From Numida meleagris (taxonomy: Eukaryota > Chordata > Aves > Galliformes > Numididae), in the NCBI RefSeq assembly GCF_002078875.1, contig NC_034409.1, positions 66,561,015-66,625,014 of the forward strand: DNA of 64,000 bases, in the 5' to 3' direction. Numbering within the stretch: the first letter of the stretch is position 1; the number at the start of each line of letters is the position of its first letter. Positions 1-13,238 of the stretch are shown one piece after another. The notes beneath the pieces were generated by a model that made no database searches, had not been told where the DNA came from, and worked only from the letters and a program-made list of their open reading frames with translations. The position numbers and the translations under genes are program-made.

Positions 1-404
1 AGACTGCAAACTGCCTCTCGGGAAGCTTAGATTCAAGGTGGTTTTAGTGTCTGGGAATGCATGGGATTGTTTTTATGAAACTGAGCAAGAGGAAATTGCC
101 ATTATTTCAATCCTTGAGTTAATTGTGGCTATCATTAGTACAAACCACTGTGATTGTTTTTTTTCTCCCCTCAGTGAGGGCATGCTTACCTGCCTCATGA
201 GGTCTAAAAGTACTGTTTTTATCACGCACTGGAGCACGTATGTTAAAGTCTGACCAAGTGATGCATTTTGTCACGTATGGCTGTAGTGAAAGTGTCTGAG
301 AACCTCTGGTTGAGAGTGGTCTACCAGTGCATGTACAGTGTAACACAGCACAGTGTGTAGTTGGCATTAAAGGTTGTCTATGTGCTGTAAGGCTTGGTGT
401 TATT

Positions 405-427
405 TGTGTGTGTGTGTGTGTGTGTGT
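405..427. repeat. (TG)n microsatellite
   Basis: About eleven uninterrupted TG units, followed by a T-rich stretch. Likely length-polymorphic. Confidence 0.95.
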
Positions 428-1904
428 TATTTTTTCTTGTTATTTTTAAGGTGCACTTACATAATGAATGACAATGTTGTAAAGCAGCGGACAGTGACTG
501 GAGAATAAATGATGGGTATTCAATGAGTTGGCATAAATCTCCTGACTGAGAATGAAGTATGTTTCTCTGGGCTTTCCTGGCAAAACTATGTACAAGTCAC
601 CAGGATCCCAGTTAGAATCACTACTGTGAGAATTTGGAGCACATAAAATATAAAGATGGAAAATCCCGCATCTGAGTAAGTACACACTAGTGTCTGACCA
701 GCACTTGGCAGGCAAAACAGTCATTGTCAGAGCAAGTGTGGCAAAGTGTCTTAATGTAGTTCTTTCTGCAAGATCCATAGGGGCTGGAATGAAGGTTCTG
801 CTCAATAAGTGGAAAAACATTGAAATCAGGAGTGGAATATAAAAGTGTATTTTCCGAAGGATGAAACAAACTGAACTAGAACTTGAAGAACAAAGGATTT
901 TGTTCGTACTCATGGTTAAATCAGTGAGAGCCATGTCAGCAAGTTAAAGGCACTACTGGTGCCAGGGAACTTATATCACAGCCCTAGAAGCCAAAGTCAT
1001 CTCCGGCACACGTGTGTAGGACAAAGTCAAAAGCAATATCTGCTCTAATCCCACCTTCTTAAAATGTCAAGGAGTGGTCATCTCTCAAGCTCTTGCTAAC
1101 AGGAGAGCCTCTGTTTAGGGCCCAGGGCAGGAGCACCACGTATTTGTGCACGTGTTCTCCAATCCACAAATGGCTCATGCACAGCAGATGCTATTTAAAA
1201 TGTTTCTTACCAGTGGGTAAGAAGCTGGAAGTGTTGACACGTATTCTGTGTACTTAAAAGAACATTTTAACTGCTGGCACCCTTTTGCAGCTTATTCTGG
1301 ATGGTGGGAAATATAATGGCAAGATTATTCTGCGCAAGGAGAAGAGGGAAATGGTTGAAACATGACTGCATATTATTCTGTTTTAGCAGTATGTGTGTTT
1401 GTTCATGTGTGTGTAAACATACCCTGCAGAATCAGAGTATGCTGCAATATGGAAGATGTTACTGACACATGTGTATAATGTATGGTATTACATACAGAAA
1501 CTGTTTGTTAAATGAACACTAAGATTGTGAAGTCAGGCACTCAAAGCATAGGAAATGCCAGAATTAGATTTGCCTGCACAACCTTAATTCAGCCCCTTTG
1601 TGCATATGCATTATGATAGTCTTTAATTACACGATCACATATCAGACCACTGAAATGATGGTGCTGACAGAAGAAGATATTCAATATTGTTTTAATTGTT
1701 ATTGTTCATGTGGCCCTGTGGCAGGCACGTTCTGCACACATTCAAACTGTATCTTAAAAACAGCAATTCCATAATATAATGTTTATAATAAATACACATG
1801 AAAATTACTAACTTCCCAAAGTACTTCTCTGTGATTTTTGTCAATATGTTATCTGAATATTATATAGATATTAATTGGTTTTCACAGTATCTGTCTTGGT
1901 GGTA

Positions 1905-1985
1905 TTGGATCCATTTTACAGATAGGAGGAAAAAAAATTGAAGGGGATAAAAACAGCACAGTTAGCTCAAATTCTAAGTAGGTGG
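1905..1985 (-). repeat. possible ancient MIR SINE relic
   Basis: The words CCATTTTACAGAT, then an A/G-rich stretch, then CACAGTTAGCTCAAATTCTA and AGTAGGTGG keep the order of the antisense MIR 3' half. The match is weak and the element, if real, is very diverged. Confidence 0.35.
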
Positions 1986-2044
1986 ATACAATGCACCTTA
2001 AACCTTGGCAGCAATCCTGTTCATTTCAGTCTGTCTTAATCAAT

Positions 2045-2554
2045 GAAGGCTGTTCTGAAAGTTATGCCTCCTATTTTATGATGTTGGCCCATCCTGTCAG
2101 AGGGGGATGCTGGTGGTATGGTAGAGGTGGTTGAACATTCCCACATGAAGGGGGAAGTGCATGAAGCAAAGGTGTGTAAGTGAATTCCTTCATGCAGAAA
2201 AAATGGCACCCATTGATGTTCATTGACGCTTGTTGAACACTTACGGAGACTAAACAGTGGATATCAGCACAGTGAGGCAATGAGTGGTGCATTCACAGCA
2301 GTGTAAAAGACAAGCCACATTCCAGATAGTCTTGCAGATTTTTCTGAGCATGGCATGCAGGCTTGCAGCAATGAGTAGGGTCTTGTTCATTGCTAGCAAA
2401 AATGCATAGCTAATGGTGGTGACTATGTTGAAAAACAGTGTTTTGTAGCTGAGAATTTGCTCTATCAAATAGTGTTATTGTGCTCTTTGTATCTGTTGTA
2501 GTTTCCATGGAAATAAATAGGAGGCATTGCTTTTGGAGCAACCTACATTTATTT
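2045..2554 (+). mobile_element. mariner element, internally deleted
   Basis: The left end carries an inverted-repeat word (GGCTGTTCTGAAAGTTATGCC) and the right end, read in reverse, gives GGTTGCTCCAAAAGCAATGCC, so both terminal inverted repeats remain. The left part matches the N-terminal transposase region of the longer copy at 30620. Near 2325-2350 it jumps to the C-terminal coding part (CATAGCTAATGGTGGTGA at 2403), so roughly 800 bp are missing. No transposase could be made. Boundaries are good to about 10 bp because the TA flank is unclear on the left. Confidence 0.85.
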
Positions 2555-2892
2555 TAATTTGTCAGGGGGTTTCCCGCACCACCTGAAAGTGTTTGAAACC
2601 AGATACCTCAGAAAAATGCCATTCCCACTTTATCTGGGAAAACACTGAAAGAAAACGTTTTCTGAAGCTGAGCTGCTATATGTCCCACATGGCAAAAGCC
2701 ACGAGGCAAGCCAGAGAACAAGCAGGCCTGGCCATGCTGTAAACAGATGCTAGACTCTTGAGAAGACTGGGCTTTCAGCATGGTGACTGATGCCATATAG
2801 ACAGGCACTTAGCCTGATGTTAGTGCAAGAGAAGGTTCTCAGTAGAAAGAATCCTTGCTGGAGGTGAAGTTCTCTTGGTGTGCTCAGCGTAG
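2555..2892. other. unique non-coding DNA between two repeats
   Basis: A spacer between the mariner relic and the CR1 end. All frames are short and no known element or exon is visible. Confidence 0.6.
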
Positions 2893-3262
2893 AGCAGAGG
2901 AGCTGAGGGGAGGCCTCATGGCGGCTGCAGCTCCTCACAGGGAGCGGAGGGGCAGCGCTGAGCTCTGCTCTCTGGTGACAGCATCAGGGCCCGAGGGAAC
3001 GGCATGGAGCTGTGACAGGGGAAGGGCAGCTGGGGGTTAGGGACAGGTTCTGCACCAGAGGGTGGTGGGCATGGAACAGGCTGCCCAGGGCAGTGGGCAC
3101 AACTTCAAGCTGCCGGAGTTCAAGGAGTGTTTGGACAGCACTCTTAGACACAAGGTTTGAATTCTTGGTGGTCCTGTGTGCAGCCAGGAGGTTGATGGAT
3201 CTCAAGCCAGGACTTGATGATCTCTGTGGGTCCCTTCCTGCTTGGGATATTCTGTGATTCTA
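2893..3262 (+). mobile_element. CR1 LINE, 5'-truncated 3' end
   Basis: A GC-rich block with the familiar CR1 3' landmarks in order: GAGGCCTCATGGCGG, GAGCGGAGGGGCAGCGCTGAG, CAGAGGGTGGTGGGCATGGAACAGGCTGCCCAGGG, GAGTTCAAGGAGTG, GGGTCCCTTCC, and the terminal ATTCTGTGATTCT. Those landmarks are well known for avian CR1. It is only about 370 bp, the usual outcome of 5' truncation on insertion, and has no coding part. Confidence 0.92.
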
Positions 3263-6200
3263 GGCCTCTGTTCTGTCGGTGTACAGAGGAAACAGTTTTG
3301 TTTGACTCGAATTCTCCCTGCCACTCCGCCTCCACTGAATGTAGAGGGGAAGCTAATCACATCTGGGCCAGATCTGAATAAGTGTTATTTTCACTTCATT
3401 GAAAGTGTCTGAATCTTTAAAAGGTAGCATCAATTCACTCCAAAATGCAGCATCTACAAGTATATGTTTGGGTGCATTAGGTCAGAAAGTGGGGCATGCA
3501 TGACTAAGGGTTTCCTGCAAAGGTTTTGGATTCCTGCAAAATCATCCTCATTTAGCTTGTGAATCTCTGCTTTATTCAATACTCACATTCCAGTGCTTAA
3601 AATTAATGAGTTAATGGTCCAGCAGGCAACTTTATTTTTAAGTATTCAATTCATGTTTGTTCCCAGAGCTGGACCTTCTTGGGTGATATCCTTCTAGAAA
3701 AAATTGGAATGTGATCGTGTAATTAGAGAGTATTGCGATGCATCTGCACAAAGACAGAAAGCTCATGCTTTTTATGGGTAAATTAGAAATGATTGTACCG
3801 TCTTAAGTCTAGTATTTTGCAACTGTTGAATGCTCACTTTTATTCAGCCTTTTTTAACAAGACTATTTTTGTAATGTAAAACTGGGAAATAAGAATATTG
3901 AAACTCCGCTGCCCTTTCCCCTACTGAGGTCATCACAGAGTTGTTACTTAAAGATACTCAGTAGACAGCTCTGCCACTGGAGGTGATGGAGTAATTGCTG
4001 CTACTAGGCTGTTTCTGCTGCAAGCACTGGCCACCAAGGGACACTTCTGTTACTAGTTGTGGCCAGCAGAAAATGGATTGTGTTGGCCACAAATCCAGCA
4101 TTTACCCCAGCCTCTGGGGGTAAGGTACCCTGGCAGTGCTGACCCATTCTGCTACGCACACCGAATTAGCTTCACCTGTGTTTGCTCCTCAGCTCCAGCT
4201 GACCACATTGGTCCTTTTTTCTCGATGTGTATTTTTTTTTTTCTTTTGTGTGTGTTTGAGCTTTAGGTCTTTTCATCAAGTCAGATTGCTTCATCTGTCT
4301 TTATTATTTGGAACCAAGCAGTGGGGCATGAAGTTTCCCTCTTTCTAGTGCGGGTCCAGTGCTAATATCTGGGACCTTGCTGGAAAGAGCGTTTGGAGGA
4401 AAGGCTTTTGAAGCCTTTGGGGTGAAGCATGTTGGCTGTCATGACAGGAATGGATGCCCAGCATAATAGGCTCATGCCTCTGTTATGCTGATTTTCAGCA
4501 GATCTTTTCTGCAGATGTGCATACTGAGAGCTTTGTCTTCCCCAGACTTAGAAAGCATTCAGGTGGACGATAGCAAAGGGCAAGTCATGAAAACATCACA
4601 TTCCCCAGATAAATTTCAAGGACAACAGTGCTGTAAACAGTGGAGTAAACTGTGTCACTTGGCAGCCAGGGCAACGTAGGAAAAGGCATGAGTCTCAGGT
4701 CACAAATGGTACTGCATTTAGCCACAGGAGTTCAGGTTTTTAATTTGAATACTCACTGCTGTGGCGCTATTAGCTGCTACATTTATTATATACAAAATAT
4801 ATATTTCATTAGGCTATCCCCAATTAGGAGTGGGGCATTTCTGTTGAAATGATAGTAAAGCTTTGACCAAGGAGCAGTACGCTTCCTGCTGATATTTTGA
4901 ACAAGTATTTGGGGAGAAATGCAAACCACGTAACAGGACTTTTACAGTGAGGATGAGAGAACTCTGTCATCTGAAGAGGACAATCACAGAGACATAATGA
5001 ATTACTCCAAATTTTACTTTATCTTGTACTATGGATCTACTTGGGTTGACTGGCTGTATGCACCACAGCTGCTAAAGAAATGCTGTTTTGCATTCAAGGA
5101 AGCAGATTTTCATGGTTGCATCTGAAATACGCCAAAATGTAGCAACATTATCAGCGATATCAGTTCTCAAAATAATTCATATTAAACTCCTATAATTCAA
5201 GTTTTGAGGGCATACAATTCAGCTGTATTTGGAGGTTCTAGTCAGTCTGTTGTATTGGTGATTACATACTGTGAGAAGGGATGAGGATTTGCTTCTTTGC
5301 CAGCTTTAGTAGAGGCGAGGTAACTAATTTGATTCTGGACACTCTCATCATGAGTTGCTTGAAGGTGTTCAAATTTGCTTATGAAATAGTCCCTTCTGAG
5401 CTAAGGAGATGGAAATGAGACACTAAAAGGCTTTCTTGAAGTGTTTCCATGTTTCTCAGCTCAGAACATCACATTTGATATTAATATTAGGTACTGAGGC
5501 AAAGTCATCAGGTAGAAAAGGGAGGAAATGTAGAAATAGTCATTTTCTTATGTTTCCTCAGGATGCTATTTTGAGACTTTAAAAAAAAATTCATGCTTTG
5601 CTGATGAGACTTCTGTAAACCGGGGAAGTGGCAGATGTAATTTAAGTCCCAGGGCCCTGCCCTAGAAGAGGTCCAATACTGGCAGCATACATATTGCTTA
5701 TATGAAAGCGAACAGATGGGTACATTTGGTCAATTCTGCTGGGTTCATATGGAAACCTTCAGAATTTTTCTTACTATTTTCAGTAGAATACTTAAATCTG
5801 TTATCTGCTGAGAGTCTGTAGTTGCCCATGATGGGTGCTTTTGTAGCTTTGGTAGGGAGCGTTTCTTACTGTGGGTTTCAGATCAGATATGTTGTCCCTC
5901 TTTCTGAAAGTTGTCCCTCCCCAGCTGTTCCCTCCCCACCATGCTTGAGGACCAATTCAGCTACTGGAGGAGTGAGCTGGATTTTTCGCAGCTTCTGTGC
6001 CAAGAAAACTGTCAGCTGAGTCTTAATCATGGAGTTATTACTGGTAGTGCAAATGCAGGAGAGAGAAATCCAGCTTGCTTTTCAGATGCTAGATTGATTG
6101 CAGAGACGAGTTTTGGTTTTGGTTATTGTTGATGGGGGGAAGAGAAAGGAGGAGATGGGGAGAACAAAAACATCGTATTTTTGTTAATTAAGAAAAACAC

Positions 6201-9200
6201 TAATTTTCTGATACTAATTCATGTTAAATTCTTGCTGACAGTTTTTGATGTCTCTCAATTCAAAACAACTGAAAGCAATCAAATGAAGGGAGAAGAATGG
6301 AGAATCAAGGAGGAGGGGTGAAGCTGTGTTAGAAGAACACAGCTTGTTAATACTTAGTCTGGGGGAAAAAAGGTGAGATTAATCAGTAATGCCTGGAACT
6401 TTTATTTTGAAAGTCCTCATAGGTTAGTAGGTGTGCACATTTGTAATTATCTAATAATATATGCTATCTATTGCATCACGGAAAGAATTGAGCCTATCAT
6501 ACAGATGTGCCATCACTGCATTATTGCCCAGCTGTCTTTTCTCAAGGGTATAGCATGTAAAAATATATAAATTGAGTTTCAAGACACTATCAATGACAGC
6601 ACTGTTTAGCATTAAAGTTCTTAAAGAAAATTATTCTCACATTTGGAATCATGTAAGAAATGGGATACTTTTATCAGAAAGTTTTAGTTTTAAAGCTTTC
6701 CAGGAAAGCTGTAAACAAAGCAGAGAGAAAAATGAAATCCCTGAGATTAAAAGCATGCTTCTATGAAGATTGCTGTTATGTGAGTGCTTCTTTCTTTTTC
6801 TTCTTCTTCTTCTTTTTTTTTTTTTTTAATGAGACAATTTAGACATTATGGACAATTTTTTTTTATTGAAAATGGAGGTTAGAAAAGAAGAGTAGAAGCT
6901 GAGCTCATTGGGGGAGGGAGAGAGAGGGCTTGAATTTGACAAAATAATTTCTTCTCTATACCCACCTCATCCTCTTGAGCTACATGCTTCTCACAAAAAC
7001 AACTCTACCCACATTGAAGAAAATGGCCATCTCTCCATATCTGTTCTGCACGTTTTGTTTTGATAATAGTGAGTTTGGGGATTAAAATGGGTGCCCTCAT
7101 CAGAGCGCAAGATACAGTCCAATACAGAAAGATCCATCTACACTATTTTAAATACACTTGTTAACAAAGATTTAACAGTCGTTTCATTCTCTGCTATTCA
7201 TCATATTCACACATGTGGGATGGGCATTAACAGATTGAGCTACATCTTTTCATTTCAATTCTGTAGCAGCGTCTCTATGCAGTAATATTTTATGTAGTAA
7301 TAATTTTCTTCCTATTACAGATTTTCTAACTGTGTTAATGGCAATAGACTGGCCACAGAGACATTCGTGAGAACTACCTTTGCAGTGACATTTAAACAAT
7401 TTATTTGATCTTGCTTTAGCATATCTGCTCATGCCTTTTTTCACTCTGTTGTCGACCTTAGGAGAACGCTGTCTATAATTGTGGGTCTTTCAATCACATT
7501 TAAGTTTACAAAAAGCTATGCAAATTTCCGTGATGTTTTATTTCTGAAATCTTTGGTATTTGCAGAGTGTACATGGTCGGGTGGATACCCCTTGACTGCA
7601 TGGGTATGTTTAAGTAGAAGCTGCCCAGCAGCTCCAAGGCTGGTTGCTGAGAGCAGCTGTGACTTAGCTGAGGATACTGTCTCTTAAGGGTGTGCATCTG
7701 TTGGATATCTACCTTGGCTTGCTTACCTAAAGCGGGAGGTGCTATCAATATCCACTTTCTGTGTATGCTAATTAAAAAAAATAGAGCAGAAGAAGGTTGA
7801 TGGCATGGAGATTCTATGTATCTCACACTTTACCATGTTGTCATAATTACCATTTGTAATTTAGAGAAACTGAAATATATAGATTTGTGGCTGAATGTTG
7901 TTATTGATGTGGGAGTGCTGTTGGCTAAAAGCCTAAAATGAGAACTTTTTGCTTTTGTGAGGACGTATTTCATCCTGTGCTTGATGTAGGTTCACCCGTA
8001 CTTGACCATTTGCAAGAGAGCTCTTGGAATGAGCATGGTTAAAACCAATTACTGGTACTATGGTTGCTATGACCTGCATCAGTTTCTATCAGAATCAAAA
8101 ATTCTAGTCTAAAGAGTTGTTATAAAACCGTGTGAGCCACAAAACGAGAATGAAAAGCAAGAAGTTATCTCAGTGATTGGAAAAAATACATTTATTAGGT
8201 AATTGATTAGCATATGTCATAGAACTAATTTCACAGAAATTTTTGTTCTGTGGAAGTGCTTGGGCAGGGAAAAATGTAAGAGTGCTGTTGAATTTTTACG
8301 TCAACAGTAACATTCCTCTTCATTAAAATATGTCCTAAAAACACTGGACGCTAACACCCTGGAAAGTTTATATGTGGATTACCTGTTGTATTATGGCCCG
8401 TATCTGGCAAACCACTTGAAGCATACGATTAATCTCTTCAATTTCTATTGAAATAATTAGTTTTCACTAAAATATAAGCTCCCATGTTTTAAGTTTGTCT
8501 TTGTCATAAATGTTTGTAGGATGAAGTGCAACTTTATTTACTGTATTTCATGCCTCTATATTTCCCTATCCTAGCTGTGAAAAGGAGAGTTACTGCCACA
8601 GAAAGTGATGTAAAAAGAAAACTAGTCACTTCAAGGGGTCAAGCAGCTGGCCTTAGCGTGTGTTGTCATGCAGTGTGTTGTTACTGGATTACTGAACTGG
8701 TTTCTTTGTCCACATGTAATAGCTTGTCTACAAACGATAATAATCACGGTATGTGTCACATTTGGTTCTCTGAAGCACTGAAGCTTCTCTGTTGAAGGGG
8801 AAAATTCAAAGCAATCACCAGTTCTCCTAAAATTGTCGGTTTTGGTTTCCACGTTCATACCAATTTAGTGCCTGGGTCTGATTTTTCCATTATCCTGCAT
8901 CTCATATGCAGCCATGGTTTGCTGTCTGAAATGAGTAGTCCAACAATAAGACAGGGGAAAATCAAGCTTTCTGTCCTAGGGGTAAAGAAAATTATATGTA
9001 GTTCAACTTTCTCAAGTGACAACTTTCATTAGGCTGCTACTACAGACAACTGTATGTAGGCACTGATAATTTGGTATTTTCAGGGCACTTCCAGTAGTAA
9101 AATGCCAAATCAGTGTTTACAGATGTTTTCTTGGTGATTCCTTCATGTGTAGCTTTTAAAAAATCTTCCATGGAAATGTGAAATTGCAGAAAGCTAAACC

Positions 9201-9595
9201 AAGGGTCCTCTCTGACTTTCCTCAGATATGCTATTTCTTTTGCCTTCTTCCTTTGGACGTGTGTGGGTCCTGCCTAATGCTTACTTGACCTGTGCATACA
9301 TTGTGTGCAGTCCCATCTGGTGTCTCCATTAGGACCAGCCTGACTGTTGCAGTGCGAAGAGCATCTTAGCCATCTCTAGACCAAAAAGAAAAGAGACAAA
9401 ATACGGAGTTAAAAGATATCAGGGTGTCAGGAAAGAAGTAGTTCTTTCTACTGATTTTTTTCCCCTCATATGATTTTTTTTGCCTTGGTTTTTTTTAGTT
9501 CAGTTTCATTTGTTTGGGCAAGTTTCTTGCCATTTACCTTTGCATTTACATCTCCTATTGATTGGCAATTTTTAAACTGTTTATTGTGCTCTTTT
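3263..9595. other. long unique non-coding region
   Basis: More than 6 kb of AT-rich sequence. Frames are short (the longest is about 106 codons), with no domain, signal or splice pattern that supports a gene. It contains a T/TTC-rich tract at 6788-6828. No transposon was recognised. Confidence 0.65.
6788..6828. repeat. (TTC)n / poly-T low-complexity tract
   Basis: TTC triplets run into about 17 T. Simple low-complexity sequence, with the reverse complement purine-only. Confidence 0.9.
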
Positions 9596-9930
9596 GTTTA
9601 GCTTTTCAAGAGCTAAAACAAAAGCCACCAGGCCCTGTGAGGGACACATTTGCATGCGGCGAGCGTTGCCCGAGGAAAAAGTAATTGCTAATGCATATTT
9701 ATGTGGCACAAATTTGCCATTTGTTTATGCATAAAATTATCAATAGTGCAGGGCGGCCCAGCCGTAGAAAATGGTGACCTTTTTAGCTTAATAAATAGAA
9801 ATCAGCTGTTATTGTGAAGAGATCAGCCATTTATTCTGTGTTGAGGGACACTGTCGGGAAAATGTAGATTGGTGCCGGCAATATCATTAAATGGAAGGCC
9901 AGTGACCCTTTCGGTATAGTCTATTATACT
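9596..9930. promoter_or_regulatory. candidate conserved non-coding element
   Basis: The stretch has no repeat signature and no useful frame but is dense in homeodomain- and POU-like words: TAATTGC at 9682, TAATGCATATTT at 9689 and TTTATGCATAAAATTA at 9724. The two TATGCAT-type words lie about 35 bp apart and face each other. This texture is typical of deeply conserved developmental enhancers. Conservation cannot be tested here, so the call is by composition only. Confidence 0.4.
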
Positions 9931-10154
9931 TTATCTAATAGGGGATAAATGACTCTGGTTGGCAAATAGATTTAAAAAAAAAAACAAAAAAAACACCCCT
10001 CCAGACTTCTCTTATTCCTCAGCCATATGAACAGGTAGTAACAGGTAGTAGGTACTGAGGAGGTAATGTTGCACAAGCCGACTGGTGGTATTTTTCTAGC
10101 AGAAACATGACTTTAAAAAAAATAGTAACAAAACCATGGAAAAAATAAACCAAC

Positions 10155-10175
10155 AACACACACACACACACACAC
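10155..10175. repeat. (CA)n microsatellite
   Basis: About ten CA units between A-rich sequence and CTCTGAACTCC. Confidence 0.93.
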
Positions 10176-13100
10176 CTCTGAACTCCGTTTATTTTGACCA
10201 GTTTTGACCATTTTGGTTTGGAGTAGGTAAAATGACTGAGGCCATGATTCTTCCACGTTTGCATCATCAGAATTTGCCAGATTATAACTCAAGACACTGA
10301 AGGCCTCATTTACTGAATGGTCGCTCAGGAGCTGTAGCAAAAGCCTTATGCTTCTCCCCTAATTGACTTCAATGAGCAGACTTAGACTTTAAGGGTTTCA
10401 GAACTCTCTGCCATAAACCTCAGGAAGTTCATGTGAAAATGAAAGTACATGCTGAAGCCCCACGTTCTGTGTTTCTCTTGCTCTGCTCTCTATAGTGTGC
10501 TACACCATGCATAACTGGAAGCAGGTTTATCCATCTCAGAGGTGAAATATGGAGAGATGTGAGTCACATTAACTGTAAATGGTTGTGTTTTCTGTGCCTT
10601 TGTGAGATGGGCTGGGCGTTTGATTTTTCTCGTAATATCCAGTAGATGTTTGTGATGGCAGTATTTTATTTCTGAAGGTCTCTGTCAGATGATGAGATAA
10701 CTGGGCTGGCTATGCAGATGAGGGTACGGTACCTGAGATGAAATCCCACCTGTTTTCAGTGTGGGACTGCCTGCCTCCAGCACCTGCTTTCAGAAACTCC
10801 TACTGTTATCCTGTGCTGAGAGAGGGCAGATCAGAGGCTTTGCTCTGTTTGCTTCCTAAAAACCTATCACAAGCTAATGTCATCATTGCACAAAAGCCAC
10901 CACAACGTTTGTCCTTGAGTGGCATCTTCCCAGTGGCCTCAGTAAAGCTGCAAAGAGGTGAACAGGATGCAGAAACCTGCCAGCTGCATCACTAGATGGA
11001 AGTGGAGGCTGGGCTTGGAGGCACAAGCCTTGAAGGCTGTGTCAGTCTGTCATTTTCACCACTATCCATGTCCAGGAACAGTTGTTGTTTTTGTTGTTGT
11101 TTTTTAATAAAAATGAATAATACATAATATGGATAATAAAACATAGTATAGGGTATATTACAGAGTATATAATACAGTACACTATAAAACCGTGAGAGAA
11201 GACTGTTGAGAATGCGTGCTGCTGTTCTAGACTTCTTCATGCCAACAGTTTCCTCTTGTACCAGGACAGTTCTTGTCTCCTGTTTGTGTTTCTTGGTACA
11301 TTCAACTCCTGCGCACAGAGCTCTTGCCTCTTTCTGGAATGCTGCCCTTGCAGTCATCCTAAATAATGGTCCACAAGCCATGTTGCAGAAACAAAAGTAC
11401 AGAAGGACATGTTATGGAAGCAGAGAGAAAGTAAAAGGAATGGTTGGAAGCGTACATCTTCTTGGGTGCATCCTATGGAAACCAGAGTTAACAGTAAAAT
11501 GAAAAATTAATTACAGAGTAGGTTATAGGTTTCTCTGCATGGTTACAGATTTTCCTTTCGCTGGTTCTGTCACTCCACCCAGAACCACAATTTCAGAACC
11601 GAAGTTTCTGAAGTCTCTGTAAGCATTTGGGAGCTGCATCAACTTCTTGTTAATAAACTGCTATAATTAGATGGTATTTTTACCTTTACAAACAGATTTT
11701 TATTATTACTTAAATTAAACTTGGCTTATTCCAAGTTTGTGTTTTTTTCCCCCCATGAGGGGTCCTTTCCCATACAGATATCTCCAGCTCTGCTCCTGAA
11801 AAAACTTTGTCTATACATCAAGGCACACAGCCTGTCATAAGCCTCAGTTTTACTTTCTCTTTTTGAACAGTCATAAAATGACCCCTTTGAAGTATGTTTT
11901 TTTGACAAAGCTGGAAATATTTACATAGACAAAATTAACAAGCAGAATATTCGTAAGTGCATTGTGTGGAAATAAATTGGAGACCCACACTGTTGTAAAC
12001 TAACCTGACTCTAGCTGAAATTCTAGCTCAGGACATTATTACTGTTTTTACAGTTAAAGTGATGGTGATGGTTATTACTGCCTGTTCTTTGTCATGTCTC
12101 TGCTTGCTTAGGTACTTAGGGCCTACTTGTGGAAGAGACTGTGCTAAGTAAAGAGAAACAGAAAACAAGGCTTCTTCAAAAACTGAGAATTATCAAGGCT
12201 TTTGGAAAACCACAAAAGTTTTTTGAAGAGGAGCTGCTGAATGGAGGAGATTGGTCATTGACACTCGCTCATCCTTTTCTTGTCTCTGATCTGAGATTTT
12301 AGGTGAAAACACAAGGACGAGTAAAACGATTGTTACTTTTTCCTTGTAATTTTGGTTACAGAGGGGGAACGTGAGGCATCAGTGTGCTTTGGTTCTAGGC
12401 TGCTGGGAATGACAAAAATATGCAGGGGAATATTTGCTTACCGTAAAGTGTTATGGATTTGATCTTTCTGTGATGTGTCTTAATCATCTGTGGAGCGGAT
12501 CCTAGGTAGGGAGGAGTGGACTGGGGCTTGTTCTTTCCTCTGCTCCTGGCACATGTCTGTTGGATTAATAACGTTTCAGTTATGGAAGGAAGATAAAGGA
12601 CAAATTTTATATTGTACTAATCACTGATGAGTGCTTAATAAGATAACCAGACTGATGCAAGAGTTAAGCAATTTATATTTTCTGGTTCTTTGTAGTGCTG
12701 GTAGGTCCTACTGTCTGGTAGGTCCTGCAGATCCTTCTTTTAAAAAAAAATTCATATATATTTATTTTTAAAGAAAATTTTGCTGACTTATTCTCACTGA
12801 GGACTGATTTTTTTTTCTCTCTCTTCTTTAATGTAATTTATTTGAAAAGCCCATAGAGATACTCATCTTACTAAGAACAAAATTCATGTTTGAGGAAACT
12901 TCTGTGCAAAATATTGAGAAAATATTTTTGTTTTGCTCGTCTGACTGCTCATAAACAAAATAGGAAATGGAGGTTTATCTTCACAAAGTCTTCCTGTGTG
13001 CAGAAGTCAGCCCTGAACCAGGAATGGGCATCTTTTGAAACCTCATCCACCAACCTGCCCTTGGTGCCTCTCATGTTCCCTGAGTGCTGTCAGAGCTGTA

Positions 13101-13207
13101 GGGCTGGCAAGGTAATTACATCCACTTAAACCAATAGAGAAAGTGCTTGGGTTTAGATATTGAGGTTACTGACTTCACAATTTGGTTGTGGGTTTCAGGG
13201 TGTTTCC

Positions 13208-13233
<26 letters not shown>
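13208..13233. repeat. poly-T run of 26
   Basis: An uninterrupted homopolymer of about 26 T. No SINE or processed pseudogene body was recognised beside it, so it may be a simple expansion. Confidence 0.9.

Positions 13234-13238
<5 letters not shown>

Larger units (their letters stand above)
1..2044. other. unique non-coding DNA
   Basis: AT-rich sequence with short, stop-rich frames and no recognisable protein. It holds a (TG)n run at 405-427 and a possible MIR relic near 1905-1985. Nothing else was recognised. Confidence 0.7.
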
